Below are positions 18,519 to 27,796 of a stretch of 64,000 nucleotides of DNA, piece by piece. This DNA is from Alphaproteobacteria bacterium. Its GTDB lineage: Bacteria > Pseudomonadota > Alphaproteobacteria > RF32 > CAG-239. Below the pieces are notes generated by a model. That model did no database searches. It was given only the letters and a program-made list of their open reading frames with translations, and was not told the origin of the DNA. Each line of letters starts with the position of its first letter. Within the stretch, counting starts at the first letter, position 1. The stretch is from NCBI GenBank assembly GCA_017501665.1, contig JAFVWM010000036.1, positions 1-64,000 of the forward strand, in the 5' to 3' direction. The position numbers and the translations under genes are program-made.

Positions 18519-19517
18519 ATGCGTATTTTTCAATATATTTCAATATTTCTTTTTATGTTAGCGATTGTTTTTGTAATACATCAAAACTCACCACACTATC
18601 ATATTATAAAAGGTGAAATATACGGAACATATTATAATATCAAAATAAACACCGACAGCAAAGATAAAGAATTGAAGAATGAAATAAAAGCAAAACTTCA
18701 AGACATCGACCGCACAATGTCTGTATTTAACAAAGACAGTGAAATTTCCGCATTGAATGAACTCGGTATTAATAAAAGCTTTAAATTATCTCAAGATTTA
18801 GCAAAAGTATTAAAAAACTCACATAAAATATGGAAACAAAGCAACGGATGGTTTGATCCGACTTTAGGACGTTTAATAAACCTTTGGGGATTCGGAACGG
18901 CAGAAGCTAAAATACCGTCAGATAAAGAAATAAGTGAAGTTTTACAATCAACCGGTTTTAACAAGCTCAGATTCAAAGAAAATTATACCAATATTTATAA
19001 AACAAATAAAAATACATATATTAATTTGTCAGCCATAGCTAAAGGGTTTGCTGTTGATGAAATAGCGTTATTGTTAGATAAAAAAGGTTATAAAAACTAT
19101 ATTATTGATATAGGTGGTGAAGTAAAAACTAAGGGATATCGTTCAAAAAAAGGTGATGCATGGAATGTTGCTATTAACACTCCGAAAGAAAATTCAAACG
19201 AAAATATAATGGTAATGTCATTAAGTAATATTGCTGTGGCTACTTCGGGAAACTATCGAAATTATTACAAAAAAGGCAACAAAATTTATGCTCATACCAT
19301 TTCCCCGAAAACAGGTAGACCGGTTGACAGTGATATTTTATCAGTAAGTGTTTTTCATGATTCATGTATGTATGCCGATGCATATGCGACGGCAATAAAC
19401 GCAATGGGCTTAGATAAGGGATTGAAGTTTGCAAACAAAAACAATATAACAGCAATTATTATCGATGGAAATATGCAAACCATTTATACCAAATCAGCGC
19501 AAAAATATATGGAATAG
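18519..19517 (+). CDS. apbE: FAD:protein FMN transferase ApbE
   Basis: ApbE attaches FMN covalently to threonine residues in flavoproteins outside the cytoplasm, including RnfD and RnfG. The 332-residue protein has an N-terminal membrane anchor (about residues 6-22) and no lipobox. Family motifs include DRTMSVFNKDSEIS, the KGFAVDE block, DIGGEVKTKG, HTISPKTGRPV and the late YADAYATAINAMG metal-site region. It is the first gene of the operon with rseC and rnfBCDGEA, so its likely clients are RnfD and RnfG, both of which keep the target threonine. The downstream gene starts 2 bp after its stop. Confidence 0.95.
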   Translation: MRIFQYISIFLFMLAIVFVIHQNSPHYHIIKGEIYGTYYNIKINTDSKDKELKNEIKAKLQDIDRTMSVFNKDSEISALNELGINKSFKLSQDLAKVLKNSHKIWKQSNGWFDPTLGRLINLWGFGTAEAKIPSDKEISEVLQSTGFNKLRFKENYTNIYKTNKNTYINLSAIAKGFAVDEIALLLDKKGYKNYIIDIGGEVKTKGYRSKKGDAWNVAINTPKENSNENIMVMSLSNIAVATSGNYRNYYKKGNKIYAHTISPKTGRPVDSDILSVSVFHDSCMYADAYATAINAMGLDKGLKFANKNNITAIIIDGNMQTIYTKSAQKYME

Positions 19518-19519
19518 TT

Positions 19520-19951
19520 ATGGAAACAATAGGTAAAAACGGAATAATAAAAAATATAAAAAACGACGAGCTTGTTATCGAAATAATGAGCTGTTCCGCT
19601 TGTTCAACCTGTGCAATAAAAAGTTATTGTAATGGTGCGGAAGCTAAACAAAAAGAAATAATCGTAAAAAATAAAGAGTCCGACAAATTTAAAGTCGGCG
19701 ACGAAGTATTTGTTGAAATAGACGAAAAACAAGCCGTAAAATCAATAATTTTAGCTTATGTAATTCCATTGTTATTGATGATATCGACAATTGTCGGCGT
19801 CATAAGTTATCAACAAGATGAGATAATAGGCGGAATATGTGGAATAATTGTCTTGATTCCTTATTATTTTGGTTTATTCTTGGCAAAAGATAAAATGAAG
19901 TCAGGGTTTGAATTTAAGGTTTCACAAAAGGACGCAAAAGAAAATGGATAA
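19520..19951 (+). CDS. rseC: RseC/MucC-family membrane protein
   Basis: A 143-residue protein of the SoxR-reducing/RseC family. The N-terminal part has a cysteine motif (CSACSTCAIKSYC, four cysteines) of the kind that could hold a cluster or metal, then a short beta domain, and two transmembrane helices (about 75-92 and 97-115). Members are often encoded next to rnf genes; a role in assembly or reduction partnered with Rnf is likely but unproven. Its 3' end overlaps the rnfB start by 8 bases. Confidence 0.85.
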   Translation: METIGKNGIIKNIKNDELVIEIMSCSACSTCAIKSYCNGAEAKQKEIIVKNKESDKFKVGDEVFVEIDEKQAVKSIILAYVIPLLLMISTIVGVISYQQDEIIGGICGIIVLIPYYFGLFLAKDKMKSGFEFKVSQKDAKENG

Positions 19952-20774
19952 CCTAATATTATTAAACACGTTAATTTTAGGCTCAATAGGGCTTATTTCA
20001 GCTTTGGTATTATATCTTGTTTCCAAAAAATTTATGGTTGAAACAGACGAGACAACCGTAAAAATAGTAGAAATACTCCCTCAGGCAAACTGTGGCGGTT
20101 GCGGTAAAGCCGGTTGTGCAGATTTTGCAACAGCATGCGCAAAAGCCGATGCCGATGTATTTGCCAACCTTTATTGTCCTGTGGGCGGGCAAAAAGTTAT
20201 GCAAAAAATTGCTGAAATAAAAGGATTTGAAGTTGCTCAAAAAGCTCAGACCACAGCAGTATTACTCTGTCAGGGAACTTGTCAGAATGCACCGGCAAAA
20301 GTTGTCTATGAGGCCGTAAGTTCTTGTCGTGTAGCCAACAGAATATCATCAGGTCAAAGCGGTTGTCCTGACGGATGTTTACGTTTGGGAGACTGTATAA
20401 AATCATGCAAATTCGGAGCATTATCTCTTAATGAAGAAACAGGATTGCCGATTATAGATTCAACCAAATGTGTTTCTTGCGGGGCCTGTGCAAAAGTATG
20501 CCCGAGAGGTTTGTTTGAAATCAGACCTGTCAGTCAAAACGGAAGCATTGTTTATGTGGCCTGTCGTAACAAACAAAAAGGTGCAACAGCAAGAAAAAAT
20601 TGTAAATCCGCATGCATTGCCTGTATGAAGTGCAGTAAGATAAACGACAGCATAAAAGTTGAAAATAATATTTCATATATTCCCGCAGATATTGATGTTG
20701 AAAAATTCGGATCCGAATTGGCTCAAAATTGCCCGACCGGTGCAATAGTATATAGGGAGAACGTTCGTGACTAG
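19944..20774 (+). CDS. rnfB: Rnf complex iron-sulfur subunit RnfB
   Basis: RnfB accepts electrons from ferredoxin and feeds the membrane Rnf complex. I start at ATG 19944, overlapping the rseC stop by 8 bases with AAGGA upstream; a longer frame from 19908 lacks support. The 276 residues have an N-terminal membrane anchor, the PQANCGGCGKAGCADF cluster site, CPVGG, cysteines through CPDGCLRLGDCIKSC, and a full ferredoxin motif CVSCGACAKVCPRG. The C-terminal ferredoxin pair is partly lost: CIACMKCSKIND lacks its final CP, and only NCPTG remains of the last motif. The overall layout resembles Bacteroidetes RnfB. Confidence 0.95.
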   Translation: MDNLILLNTLILGSIGLISALVLYLVSKKFMVETDETTVKIVEILPQANCGGCGKAGCADFATACAKADADVFANLYCPVGGQKVMQKIAEIKGFEVAQKAQTTAVLLCQGTCQNAPAKVVYEAVSSCRVANRISSGQSGCPDGCLRLGDCIKSCKFGALSLNEETGLPIIDSTKCVSCGACAKVCPRGLFEIRPVSQNGSIVYVACRNKQKGATARKNCKSACIACMKCSKINDSIKVENNISYIPADIDVEKFGSELAQNCPTGAIVYRENVRD

Positions 20775-22089
20775 AAAATATACTTTTTCCATGGGAGGAA
20801 TTCATCCCGATAAATTCAAAATTACTTCAAATTGTCCGATTGAAGATGCCGGTTTACCTGAAATGGTATATATTCCGGTAAAACAGCATATCGGTTCTTC
20901 GGCAAAAATTATGGTAAACAAAGGTGATAAAGTAAAAGTCGGAACTTTGATTGCCGATGCCGACGGTATCGTATCATCAGACGTTCACTCATCAGTTTCC
21001 GGTGAAGTTATAAAAATTGAGGATGTTGCAGGCTCAACGGGTTATGAAGAAAAAATGATTACCATTAAAGTTGAGGGTGATGAGTGGGAAGAAAGTATTG
21101 ATAGAAGTGATAAGATTATAAAGGAAATAAATTTTACTCCTGAAGAAATTGTAAAAAAAATACGTGAAGCCGGAATTGTCGGTATGGGTGGAGCAGGTTA
21201 TCCTACCCCGATAAAAACATCTCTTCCAGAGGGAAAAAAAGCCGATATTTTGATTGTAAACGGTATTGAATGCGAACCGTTTTTAACAGCCGATGACAGA
21301 TTGATGGTAGAAAGAGCTGAGCAAATAATTATCGGTGCCAGAATAATCAATAAAGCCCTCGGTATTCAAAATGCCATAATTGCAATCGATGAAAACAAAC
21401 CTAACGCAATAGCCACGCTTACAGCGCTTTGCAAATTATATATAGGTGTAAATGTTCGAGTATGTAAAACCAAGTATCCTCAAGGGGGAGAAAAACAGCT
21501 TATCAAAGCTATTACAGGCAAAGAACTACCTTCGGGTAAACTTCCTTTTGATATGGGGTGCGTTGTTCAAAATGTCGCAACGGTTCATGCGGTGTACGAA
21601 GCGGTTATGAAAAACAAACCATTATTTGAACGTATTGTTACCGTTTCGGGTGATGGTATTGAATATCCGAGTAATTATCGAGTAAGAGTAGGAACACCGA
21701 TATCTTATCTGATAGATAGAGCCGGTGGTATGAACGAAAATGTCAGTAAGATTATTTTGGGCGGGCCGATGATGGGGAATGCCATCGTAAATCATTCTGC
21801 CCCCACCACCAAACTTACTTCAGGAGTTTTATTATTTAAGGAAGATAAAATATCCAAAAAAGAAGCTTCCGCTTGTATCAGATGCGGAAAATGTACTCAA
21901 GTTTGTCCGGCAGGATTGCGTCCTTTTGCCATAAAACAAGCCGTTGTATATTCCGGCCCGACAGATGAATTAAGAAAACTTCATGCCGGTGATTGTATCG
22001 AATGCGGATGTTGTGCATATAGTTGTCCGGCCAATATACCGCTTCTTGATTATTGTAAAATTGCTAAACAAGAAATTAGAAAAAAGTGA
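20767..22089 (+). CDS. rnfC: Rnf complex subunit RnfC
   Basis: RnfC is the peripheral subunit that exchanges electrons with NAD(H). The 440-residue protein starts at GTG 20767 with GGGAGA upstream and overlaps the rnfB stop by 8 bases. It has an N-terminal barrel-sandwich region (KGDKVKVGTLIADADG), the NADH/FMN-binding region with GMGGAGYPTPIK, KYPQGGEKQL and VQNVATVHAV, and two [4Fe-4S] motifs: CIRCGKCTQVCPAG and CIECGCCAYSCPAN. It lacks the long repeat tail found in gammaproteobacterial RnfC, so it is of the short type. Confidence 0.96.
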   Translation: MTRKYTFSMGGIHPDKFKITSNCPIEDAGLPEMVYIPVKQHIGSSAKIMVNKGDKVKVGTLIADADGIVSSDVHSSVSGEVIKIEDVAGSTGYEEKMITIKVEGDEWEESIDRSDKIIKEINFTPEEIVKKIREAGIVGMGGAGYPTPIKTSLPEGKKADILIVNGIECEPFLTADDRLMVERAEQIIIGARIINKALGIQNAIIAIDENKPNAIATLTALCKLYIGVNVRVCKTKYPQGGEKQLIKAITGKELPSGKLPFDMGCVVQNVATVHAVYEAVMKNKPLFERIVTVSGDGIEYPSNYRVRVGTPISYLIDRAGGMNENVSKIILGGPMMGNAIVNHSAPTTKLTSGVLLFKEDKISKKEASACIRCGKCTQVCPAGLRPFAIKQAVVYSGPTDELRKLHAGDCIECGCCAYSCPANIPLLDYCKIAKQEIRKK

Positions 22090-22096
22090 ACTTAAA

Positions 22097-23086
22097 ATGT
22101 TAAAAATATCAACAAACCCTCATATGCAAACAACTCGTAACACCAAATCAATTATGCTTGATGTTATTGTAGCGCTTGTTCCTGCAATTATTGCATCAGT
22201 ATTATTTTTTGGCGCGGATGCTCTACGTGTTATTCTTATTTCAATAACAAGTTGTGTATTTTTTGAGTATTTGGCATGCCGTTATTGGTTAAAAATAAAA
22301 AATTCAACCACAGATTACTCGGCTGTTATTACAGGTATATTACTGGCATTTAACTTGCCGTCAACCATGCCTTGTTGGATGATTATAATTGGCTCATTTA
22401 TGGCTATAATTGTAGCAAAAATGTGTTTTGGCGGAATTGGTTGCAATATTTTTAATCCCGCATTGGTTGGTCGTGTGTTTTTGTTTATCTCATTTCCGGT
22501 ACAAATGACCGTTTGGCCGAATCCTCACTTTTTATCTTTATTCTCACCCGATGGTGCAACGGGGGCAACCACACTAAGAATGTTAAAAAGTATGAAAACA
22601 AGCGGAGAAATTTCTTCCGATATGTATACAATTGATGAATTACCGAGCTATTTGGATATGTTTTTAGGTAATGTTGGAGGTTGTATAGGTGAAATTTCAG
22701 CCTTGGCTTTGTTATTGGGATTAGCATATATGTTGTGGCGCAAAGTTATAACATGGCACATACCGTTTTATTATCTAGCAACGGTTCTGGTTATGACATC
22801 AATTTTATATTATACAACCGGTAATACTAAGTTTTTGCCAATGGCTCATTTGCTATCCGGAGGTTTGATGTTGGGTGCAATATTTATGGCAACTGATTAC
22901 ACAACCTCACCGATGACTATTAAAGGGCAAATAATATTTGCCATATGTTGCGGTTTTTTAACGGTTATAATTCGTTCATTCAGTGCGTACCCCGAAGGTG
23001 TTTCTTTTGCCATATTGATAATGAATGCTTTTGTGCCGTTGATTGATAAATATGCAGTTCAACGTTATTATGGAGAGAAAAAGTAA
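22097..23086 (+). CDS. rnfD: Rnf complex membrane subunit RnfD
   Basis: RnfD is an integral membrane subunit with covalent FMN and takes part in ion translocation. I start at ATG 22097 (MLKISTNPHM), 7 bp after the rnfC stop; a longer frame from 21983 would read through rnfC. The 329 residues contain about eight to ten hydrophobic helices and the flavinylation motif DGATGATTLR (the modified residue is a Thr within GATGAT), the target of ApbE. The stop overlaps the next start as TAATG. Confidence 0.95.
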   Translation: MLKISTNPHMQTTRNTKSIMLDVIVALVPAIIASVLFFGADALRVILISITSCVFFEYLACRYWLKIKNSTTDYSAVITGILLAFNLPSTMPCWMIIIGSFMAIIVAKMCFGGIGCNIFNPALVGRVFLFISFPVQMTVWPNPHFLSLFSPDGATGATTLRMLKSMKTSGEISSDMYTIDELPSYLDMFLGNVGGCIGEISALALLLGLAYMLWRKVITWHIPFYYLATVLVMTSILYYTTGNTKFLPMAHLLSGGLMLGAIFMATDYTTSPMTIKGQIIFAICCGFLTVIIRSFSAYPEGVSFAILIMNAFVPLIDKYAVQRYYGEKK

Positions 23087-23676
23087 TGTCTTATAAAATA
23101 AAAGAATTTATTGTTCCGGTAATAACGTTGGTTGTAATAGCCTCCGTTTCGGCATTTATGTTAGGATATGTTCACGATGTAACTTTCAATGCTATACAAA
23201 AAGCAAAAGATAATCACGAATTACAAGCTATAAGTGAAGTTGTTAACGAATTTGACAATGATCCTTTTGCCGAAAAAACAACCATTATGACCAAAGATAA
23301 AAAGGACAAGCTTATAATGTATCCGGCCAGAAAAGGCGGAAAATTGACGTCTGTTGCCATCAAATCATATACTAATACAGGGTTTGGCGGAAGAATAGAG
23401 GTTATGACAGGTTTCAACGTTGCAGGTTCCATAAAAACATTTAAAGTTATTTCTTCAAATGAAACTCCGGGTCTTGGTTCAAAAGTTGATGATCCTAAAT
23501 TCAAAAATCAATTAACCGATTTTTATCCTCATCGTCAAATCTTAAAAGTCAAACAAGATGGTGGTGATATTGATGCCGTAACTGCAGCAACCATAAGTTC
23601 TCGAGCTGTATTGAGAGCTATTGAAAGAGCATATGATGCATTTACCAATTTTAATTCGGGAGGCGATAATGAATAA
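23086..23676 (+). CDS. rnfG: Rnf complex flavoprotein subunit RnfG
   Basis: RnfG is a periplasm-facing FMN protein anchored by one N-terminal helix (about residues 8-28). The 196-residue length is normal. The NQR/Rnf FMN-binding domain ends with the flavinylation site DAVTAATISS, in which the family threonine (AAT) is kept; the family more often reads SGAT. GTPGLG-type conservation appears as ETPGLGSKV. It overlaps rnfD by one base at its start and rnfE by 8 bases at its end. Confidence 0.95.
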   Translation: MSYKIKEFIVPVITLVVIASVSAFMLGYVHDVTFNAIQKAKDNHELQAISEVVNEFDNDPFAEKTTIMTKDKKDKLIMYPARKGGKLTSVAIKSYTNTGFGGRIEVMTGFNVAGSIKTFKVISSNETPGLGSKVDDPKFKNQLTDFYPHRQILKVKQDGGDIDAVTAATISSRAVLRAIERAYDAFTNFNSGGDNE

Positions 23677-24265
23677 AACTTCGCTTGATAATTTAACCAG
23701 AGGCATAATAAGGGAAAATCCTATATTTGTAATGTTATTGGGTATGTGTCCGACATTAGGTGTTACAACGTCAGCTATCAATGGTTTGGGGATGGGATTG
23801 GCAACAATGTTTGTATTAATGTTATCAAATATTGCCATTTCATCCGTAAAAAAAATAATTCCCGATATAATCAGAATTCCTGCATTTATTGTTATAATAG
23901 CATCATTTGTAACTATGCTTGAGATGATTATGCAAGCTTACTTACCGGCATTATATTCGGCATTGGGAATCTACATACCGCTTATTGTGGTAAACTGTAT
24001 AATTTTAGGCAGAGCAGAGGCTTTTGCTTCCAAAAACAGCATATTTCAATCTCTTTTAGATGCGATAGGTATGGGTATCGGTTTTACCCTTGCTTTAACC
24101 TTATTGGGTTCATTAAGAGAGATTTTGGGTAACGGATCAATTTTCGGATTTAGTTTTATGGGAGATATTGCTAACCCGATATTGCTGTTTATTATGCCTC
24201 CGGGGGCATTTTTGGCACTTGCCTCAATAATTATTGTTGTAAACAAACTTCGAGGAGTTAAATAG
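23669..24265 (+). CDS. rnfE: Rnf complex membrane subunit RnfE
   Basis: RnfE is one of two homologous six-helix subunits that form the inverted pair in the Rnf membrane core. I start at ATG 23669, with GGGAGG upstream and an 8-base overlap with rnfG. The 198 residues begin with RGIIRENPIFVMLLGMCPTLGVTTSAINGLGMG, split across the first helix, and include NCIILGRAEAFA and GSLREILGNGS. The conserved cysteines that hold a [2Fe-2S] cluster between RnfA and RnfE correspond to the Cys in LGMCPTL and NCIILG. Confidence 0.95.
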   Translation: MNKTSLDNLTRGIIRENPIFVMLLGMCPTLGVTTSAINGLGMGLATMFVLMLSNIAISSVKKIIPDIIRIPAFIVIIASFVTMLEMIMQAYLPALYSALGIYIPLIVVNCIILGRAEAFASKNSIFQSLLDAIGMGIGFTLALTLLGSLREILGNGSIFGFSFMGDIANPILLFIMPPGAFLALASIIIVVNKLRGVK

Positions 24266-24267
24266 TC

Positions 24268-24843
24268 ATGGCATATTTAATGATTTTTATTACAGCGATA
24301 TTTGTAAACAACATTATTCTTTCGCAATTTTTAGGAATATGTCCGTTTTTGGGAGTTTCTAAAAAGATTTCAACCGCGGTTGGTATGGGTATTGCAGTAA
24401 TGTTTGTAATGACTTTGGCTACCATAGTCACTTTTTTGATTTATTACACATTTTTACAACCTTATAATTTGAAATTTATGACAACGGTTACATTTATTTT
24501 GGTAATTGCCTCGCTTGTACAAATGGTTGAAATTATAATCAAAAAAAGTTCGCCTGCTTTGTATCAGTCTTTGGGAATTTTCTTACCTCTTATAACTACA
24601 AACTGTGCTGTTTTGGGTATTGCTATTTTAACGATACAAAAAAACTATACATTACTTGCCGGAATTTGTTATACCTTGGCCTCGGCAATGGGATTCACTT
24701 TAGCAATCGTAATATTTGCCGGCATCAGAGAAAGATTGGACAGGACAGAAGTACCTCAGGCCTTAAAAGGTACACCGATAGTACTGATAACGGCAGCGTT
24801 ATTATCCATGGCTTTTATGGGCTTTGCCGGAATATCTTACTGA
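24268..24843 (+). CDS. rnfA: Rnf complex membrane subunit RnfA
   Basis: RnfA pairs with RnfE in the membrane core. The 191 residues include the typical start NNIILSQFLGICPFLGVSKK, the second cysteine region TTNCAVLG, and FAGIRERLDR. GAGGAG lies just upstream and only 2 bp separate it from rnfE. It is the last gene of the operon; a strong hairpin follows its stop. In gammaproteobacteria rnfA comes first, so its terminal position is notable. Confidence 0.96.
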   Translation: MAYLMIFITAIFVNNIILSQFLGICPFLGVSKKISTAVGMGIAVMFVMTLATIVTFLIYYTFLQPYNLKFMTTVTFILVIASLVQMVEIIIKKSSPALYQSLGIFLPLITTNCAVLGIAILTIQKNYTLLAGICYTLASAMGFTLAIVIFAGIRERLDRTEVPQALKGTPIVLITAALLSMAFMGFAGISY

Positions 24844-24845
24844 TA

Positions 24846-24879
24846 AAAAAACGCTCTAATTTGAAATAGAGCGTTTTTG
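24846..24879. terminator. Bidirectional terminator after rnfA
   Basis: AAAAACGCTCTA pairs with TAGAGCGTTTTT around ATTTGAAA. It closes the rnf operon on the plus strand and the uracil-DNA glycosylase gene on the minus strand. Confidence 0.9.
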
Positions 24880-25521
24880 TTACGGAATAAGTATATTTTT
24901 TACTGTTTGTATAATGTTTTCAAACATCTCAATCGTCAAAACACCTGTATTTATATTGTATCTTGAAGTATGGTAAGAATTAATCATAGTAAGATTATGT
25001 TTATCCAATTTATGAATATTTCCGTGTCCGAATTTAAATGAAGATTTTTTATATTCCAAAATACCCAAAACAGCATTGTGAGCCACATTTCCTAAAGTTA
25101 GTATAATTTTTAAATTCGGCATATTGCTGATTTCATCAATTAAAAATTTTCCGCAATTTTTAATTTCATCACCGGTAACTTTGTTTTGAGGGGGGACACA
25201 ACGAACCGAATTGGTAACTCTGATATTTATTAACTCAAAACCATCATCAGCTCTTTTATCATAATTTCCTTTGGCAAATCCGTATTTTTTTAAAACAGGG
25301 TACAGTACATCACCGGCATAATCATTGGTAAAAGGGCGTCCGGTTTGATTTGCACCGTTAAGTCCGGGAGCCAAGCCGACTATTAAAATTTTTGCGTCCA
25401 GATTACCGAAAGCCGGCACGGGGGCATTGTAGTATGAAGGAAATTTTTTTTGATTTATTTTTCTGAAATCAACCAGTCTTAAACAATTTATACAGTTTTT
25501 ATCAGGAGCGCAAAAACTCAT
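24880..25521 (-). CDS. Uracil-DNA glycosylase, family 5 (UDGb-like)
   Basis: Removes uracil or other deaminated bases from DNA. I start at ATG 25521, where AAGGA has normal spacing; the in-frame TTG at 25530 is too close to that site. The 213 residues show motif A as GLAPGLNGANQTGRPF and motif B as SYHTSRYNINTG, which fits the UDGb pattern (HxSxxNxxTG). Cysteines near the N-terminus (positions 10 and 13) and in SVRCVPPQNK and IKNC can hold the [4Fe-4S] cluster. It converges with the rnf operon. Confidence 0.88.
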   Translation of the reverse strand: MSFCAPDKNCINCLRLVDFRKINQKKFPSYYNAPVPAFGNLDAKILIVGLAPGLNGANQTGRPFTNDYAGDVLYPVLKKYGFAKGNYDKRADDGFELINIRVTNSVRCVPPQNKVTGDEIKNCGKFLIDEISNMPNLKIILTLGNVAHNAVLGILEYKKSSFKFGHGNIHKLDKHNLTMINSYHTSRYNINTGVLTIEMFENIIQTVKNILIP

Positions 25522-25699
25522 ATTTTTCAATCCTTTCGTAAGTGTAACTCAATATATATTAGAATATTTGCGTAAAAAAACATTTAACTCCCCTTTAAAA
25601 AGTATTTATACGGATTATCTGATATGTGTAAACCGATAACAACTTAGGTTTAAGTAAGAAAAAAAGTAAAAACTTATTTATAAATGGAGTTTTAAAACA

Positions 25700-26266
25700 A
25701 TGAAAAAAACATTATTACTTGCAGGAATAGCTTGTGTGCTTTGTTCAACAAATGCTTTAGCCGCATGGAACGATGGTCCTAAAACTACAAAAGTATATAT
25801 TGGTGCCGACTATGCTTTGGATTCTTATGATTTTAAGGGAGCATTTGATGATGCTAAAAAAACATATCATTCAGGTATTGTCAACATGGGTGCTCGTATG
25901 GATAAAGTAGGTGTAGAAGTATTTGGTCAATGGAGCGCAAAACGAACCAAAGATATGTCAGGTGGTGAAAAATTAAAAACCAGAGTAAATGCATATGGTA
26001 TTGATTTGTATGGCTATCAACCTTTGGGTTGCGAAGGCAAATATGATTTGTTGGCCAGTATCGGTGTAGCTGATTATTATTTCAAAGGAGAAGCTAAAGA
26101 CACTTCTCACTCAGCCAATCGTATCGGATATCGTATCGGTGCCGGTGCTATGTATAACTTCAACGATCATATCTCAGCACGTATTATGGGACGATATGCT
26201 TATATCGGAGCATCAAGCTTAAATCACGTAGCAGAAATGACTGCCGGTATGCGTTATAATTTCTAA
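25700..26266 (+). CDS. Small outer-membrane beta-barrel protein
   Basis: A 188-residue exported protein. The signal peptide runs to about residue 22 (STNALA then AWNDG). The mature part alternates short hydrophobic and polar strands (VYIGADYALDSY, VGVEVFGQWSAK, NAYGIDLYGYQ) and ends AGMRYNF with a terminal Phe, the usual signal for outer-membrane insertion. It resembles eight-stranded OmpW/Omp25-like barrels in size. The cargo or role is unknown. A clean terminator follows. Confidence 0.75.
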   Translation: MKKTLLLAGIACVLCSTNALAAWNDGPKTTKVYIGADYALDSYDFKGAFDDAKKTYHSGIVNMGARMDKVGVEVFGQWSAKRTKDMSGGEKLKTRVNAYGIDLYGYQPLGCEGKYDLLASIGVADYYFKGEAKDTSHSANRIGYRIGAGAMYNFNDHISARIMGRYAYIGASSLNHVAEMTAGMRYNF

Positions 26267-26284
26267 AAAAACTTAAATAACACT

Positions 26285-26320
26285 AAATATCCTAAGTTTA
26301 TCAACTTAGGATATTTTTTT
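26285..26320. terminator. Bidirectional terminator
   Basis: AAATATCCTAAGTT pairs with AACTTAGGATATTT around TATC, with T-rich flanks. It serves both the beta-barrel gene and the convergent MATE gene. Confidence 0.9.
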
Positions 26321-27686
26321 AATAAGTCTTTCTTAACAGATAAGCTTTTCTTAAAAATTTAGCATCAAGTCCGGCAATAATTACAAAATAACCGACAACT
26401 ACGGTTAAAGCTCCCAGCATCCATGCAATAGGACCGGACCAAAATAAACCTATATAACCGATTTTTTTTGACAGATATATAGCTATAATTATCCTTACAA
26501 CAAGTTCTATACAGCTTGAAAGAACAGGTACAAAAGTTTTTCCCATACCTTGTATGGCATTTCGTACAATGAATATACATACTAAAAAGAAATAGAAAAA
26601 GGAACTCAGTAACAGATACTTTTGTCCGATAATTATGATATTTATATCCTTATTTTCTATGAAAAGAGATATCATATCTACTCCGAAAAAACGAACAGTT
26701 AAACCTATTACAATACTTAAAACAAGGCCGGCCAATAAACATTGGCGAACTCCTTGACGTATCCTTTTTATAAGTACGGCACCGAAATTTTGAGCAGAAT
26801 AGGTGGCAAAGGCGATACCTAAAGCAAATAACGGTTGAGTGGATATTTGTTCAATACGCATAGCCGCGGTAAATCCGGCAATAACTTCTGTTCCGAACGA
26901 ATTACACAGACTTTGTACGACCAAAATTCCGACAGATAATATAGAAAATTGCAAAGCCATCGGAATAGCAATTCGTAAATGTTCTTTCATTATTTTATTA
27001 CTGTAACAACAATCAGTTAATTTCAGTTTTAATATCGGGTATTTGGTATAGATAAACAATATACAAGCCAAAGCGCTGAAACTTACGGAACAAAGTGTAC
27101 CCAATGCAGATCCTTGAACTCCCCAGTCGAAATATTTTATAAATATAAAATTAAAGGCAATATTTAATACCGAAGATCCGATTAAAAAATAAAGCGGGGT
27201 TTTAGAATCACCTAAAGCTCGAATAGCTCCGGAAAGCAGATTATATAAAATAATTATACTCATAGCTAAACCGAGTACAAATGTAAACTTATAAGCATCA
27301 TCCATAAGTTCTTGAGGAACATTCATTATCAGTAAAATATCTTTTAGAAAAAAAATTACACAAAAACTGATAATAACACTAAATATTGTTGAAGCTAATA
27401 AAGAGTGAAAAAATGATGATTTAACACCTTTAACATCTTTGGCCCCAAAACGCTGAGCCGTTATAACGGTAAGACCGCCGGTAAACCCGAAAGCAACAAT
27501 CAAAAACATAAAAAATATCGGCGCAGAAGCACCTAAAGCCGCTAAAGCTTTAACTCCAAGTAATCTGCCGACAATCAAAAAATCGGAAATATGAAAAAGT
27601 TGCTGAAACAAGTTACCTAAAAGAATAGGTAATGCAAACCACGAAATTAACTTTAACGGACTACCTTTAGTTAAATCTTTTATCAT
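26319..27686 (-). CDS. MATE-family efflux transporter
   Basis: A 455-residue membrane antiporter with about twelve hydrophobic helices, of the multidrug and toxic compound extrusion family, which exports organic cations or drugs using Na+ or H+. The N-terminal block KLISWFALPILLGNLFQQLF, then DFLIVGRLLG, and the mid-protein FNFIFIKYFDWGVQGSALGT region are typical. The second half repeats the fold (SNKIMKEHLRIAIPMALQFS). CAGGA precedes the ATG. Substrate cannot be told. Confidence 0.9.
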   Translation of the reverse strand: MIKDLTKGSPLKLISWFALPILLGNLFQQLFHISDFLIVGRLLGVKALAALGASAPIFFMFLIVAFGFTGGLTVITAQRFGAKDVKGVKSSFFHSLLASTIFSVIISFCVIFFLKDILLIMNVPQELMDDAYKFTFVLGLAMSIIILYNLLSGAIRALGDSKTPLYFLIGSSVLNIAFNFIFIKYFDWGVQGSALGTLCSVSFSALACILFIYTKYPILKLKLTDCCYSNKIMKEHLRIAIPMALQFSILSVGILVVQSLCNSFGTEVIAGFTAAMRIEQISTQPLFALGIAFATYSAQNFGAVLIKRIRQGVRQCLLAGLVLSIVIGLTVRFFGVDMISLFIENKDINIIIIGQKYLLLSSFFYFFLVCIFIVRNAIQGMGKTFVPVLSSCIELVVRIIIAIYLSKKIGYIGLFWSGPIAWMLGALTVVVGYFVIIAGLDAKFLRKAYLLRKTY

Positions 27687-27796
27687 TTTTATTTTTTCCT
27701 GCTATAAAATTTAAGAGCTTTTTAATGCTTAAAACATTAATTGTAAAGTCGATTTTTTCATTATTGAGCATATATAACAAATAAAAGAGGAAAATA

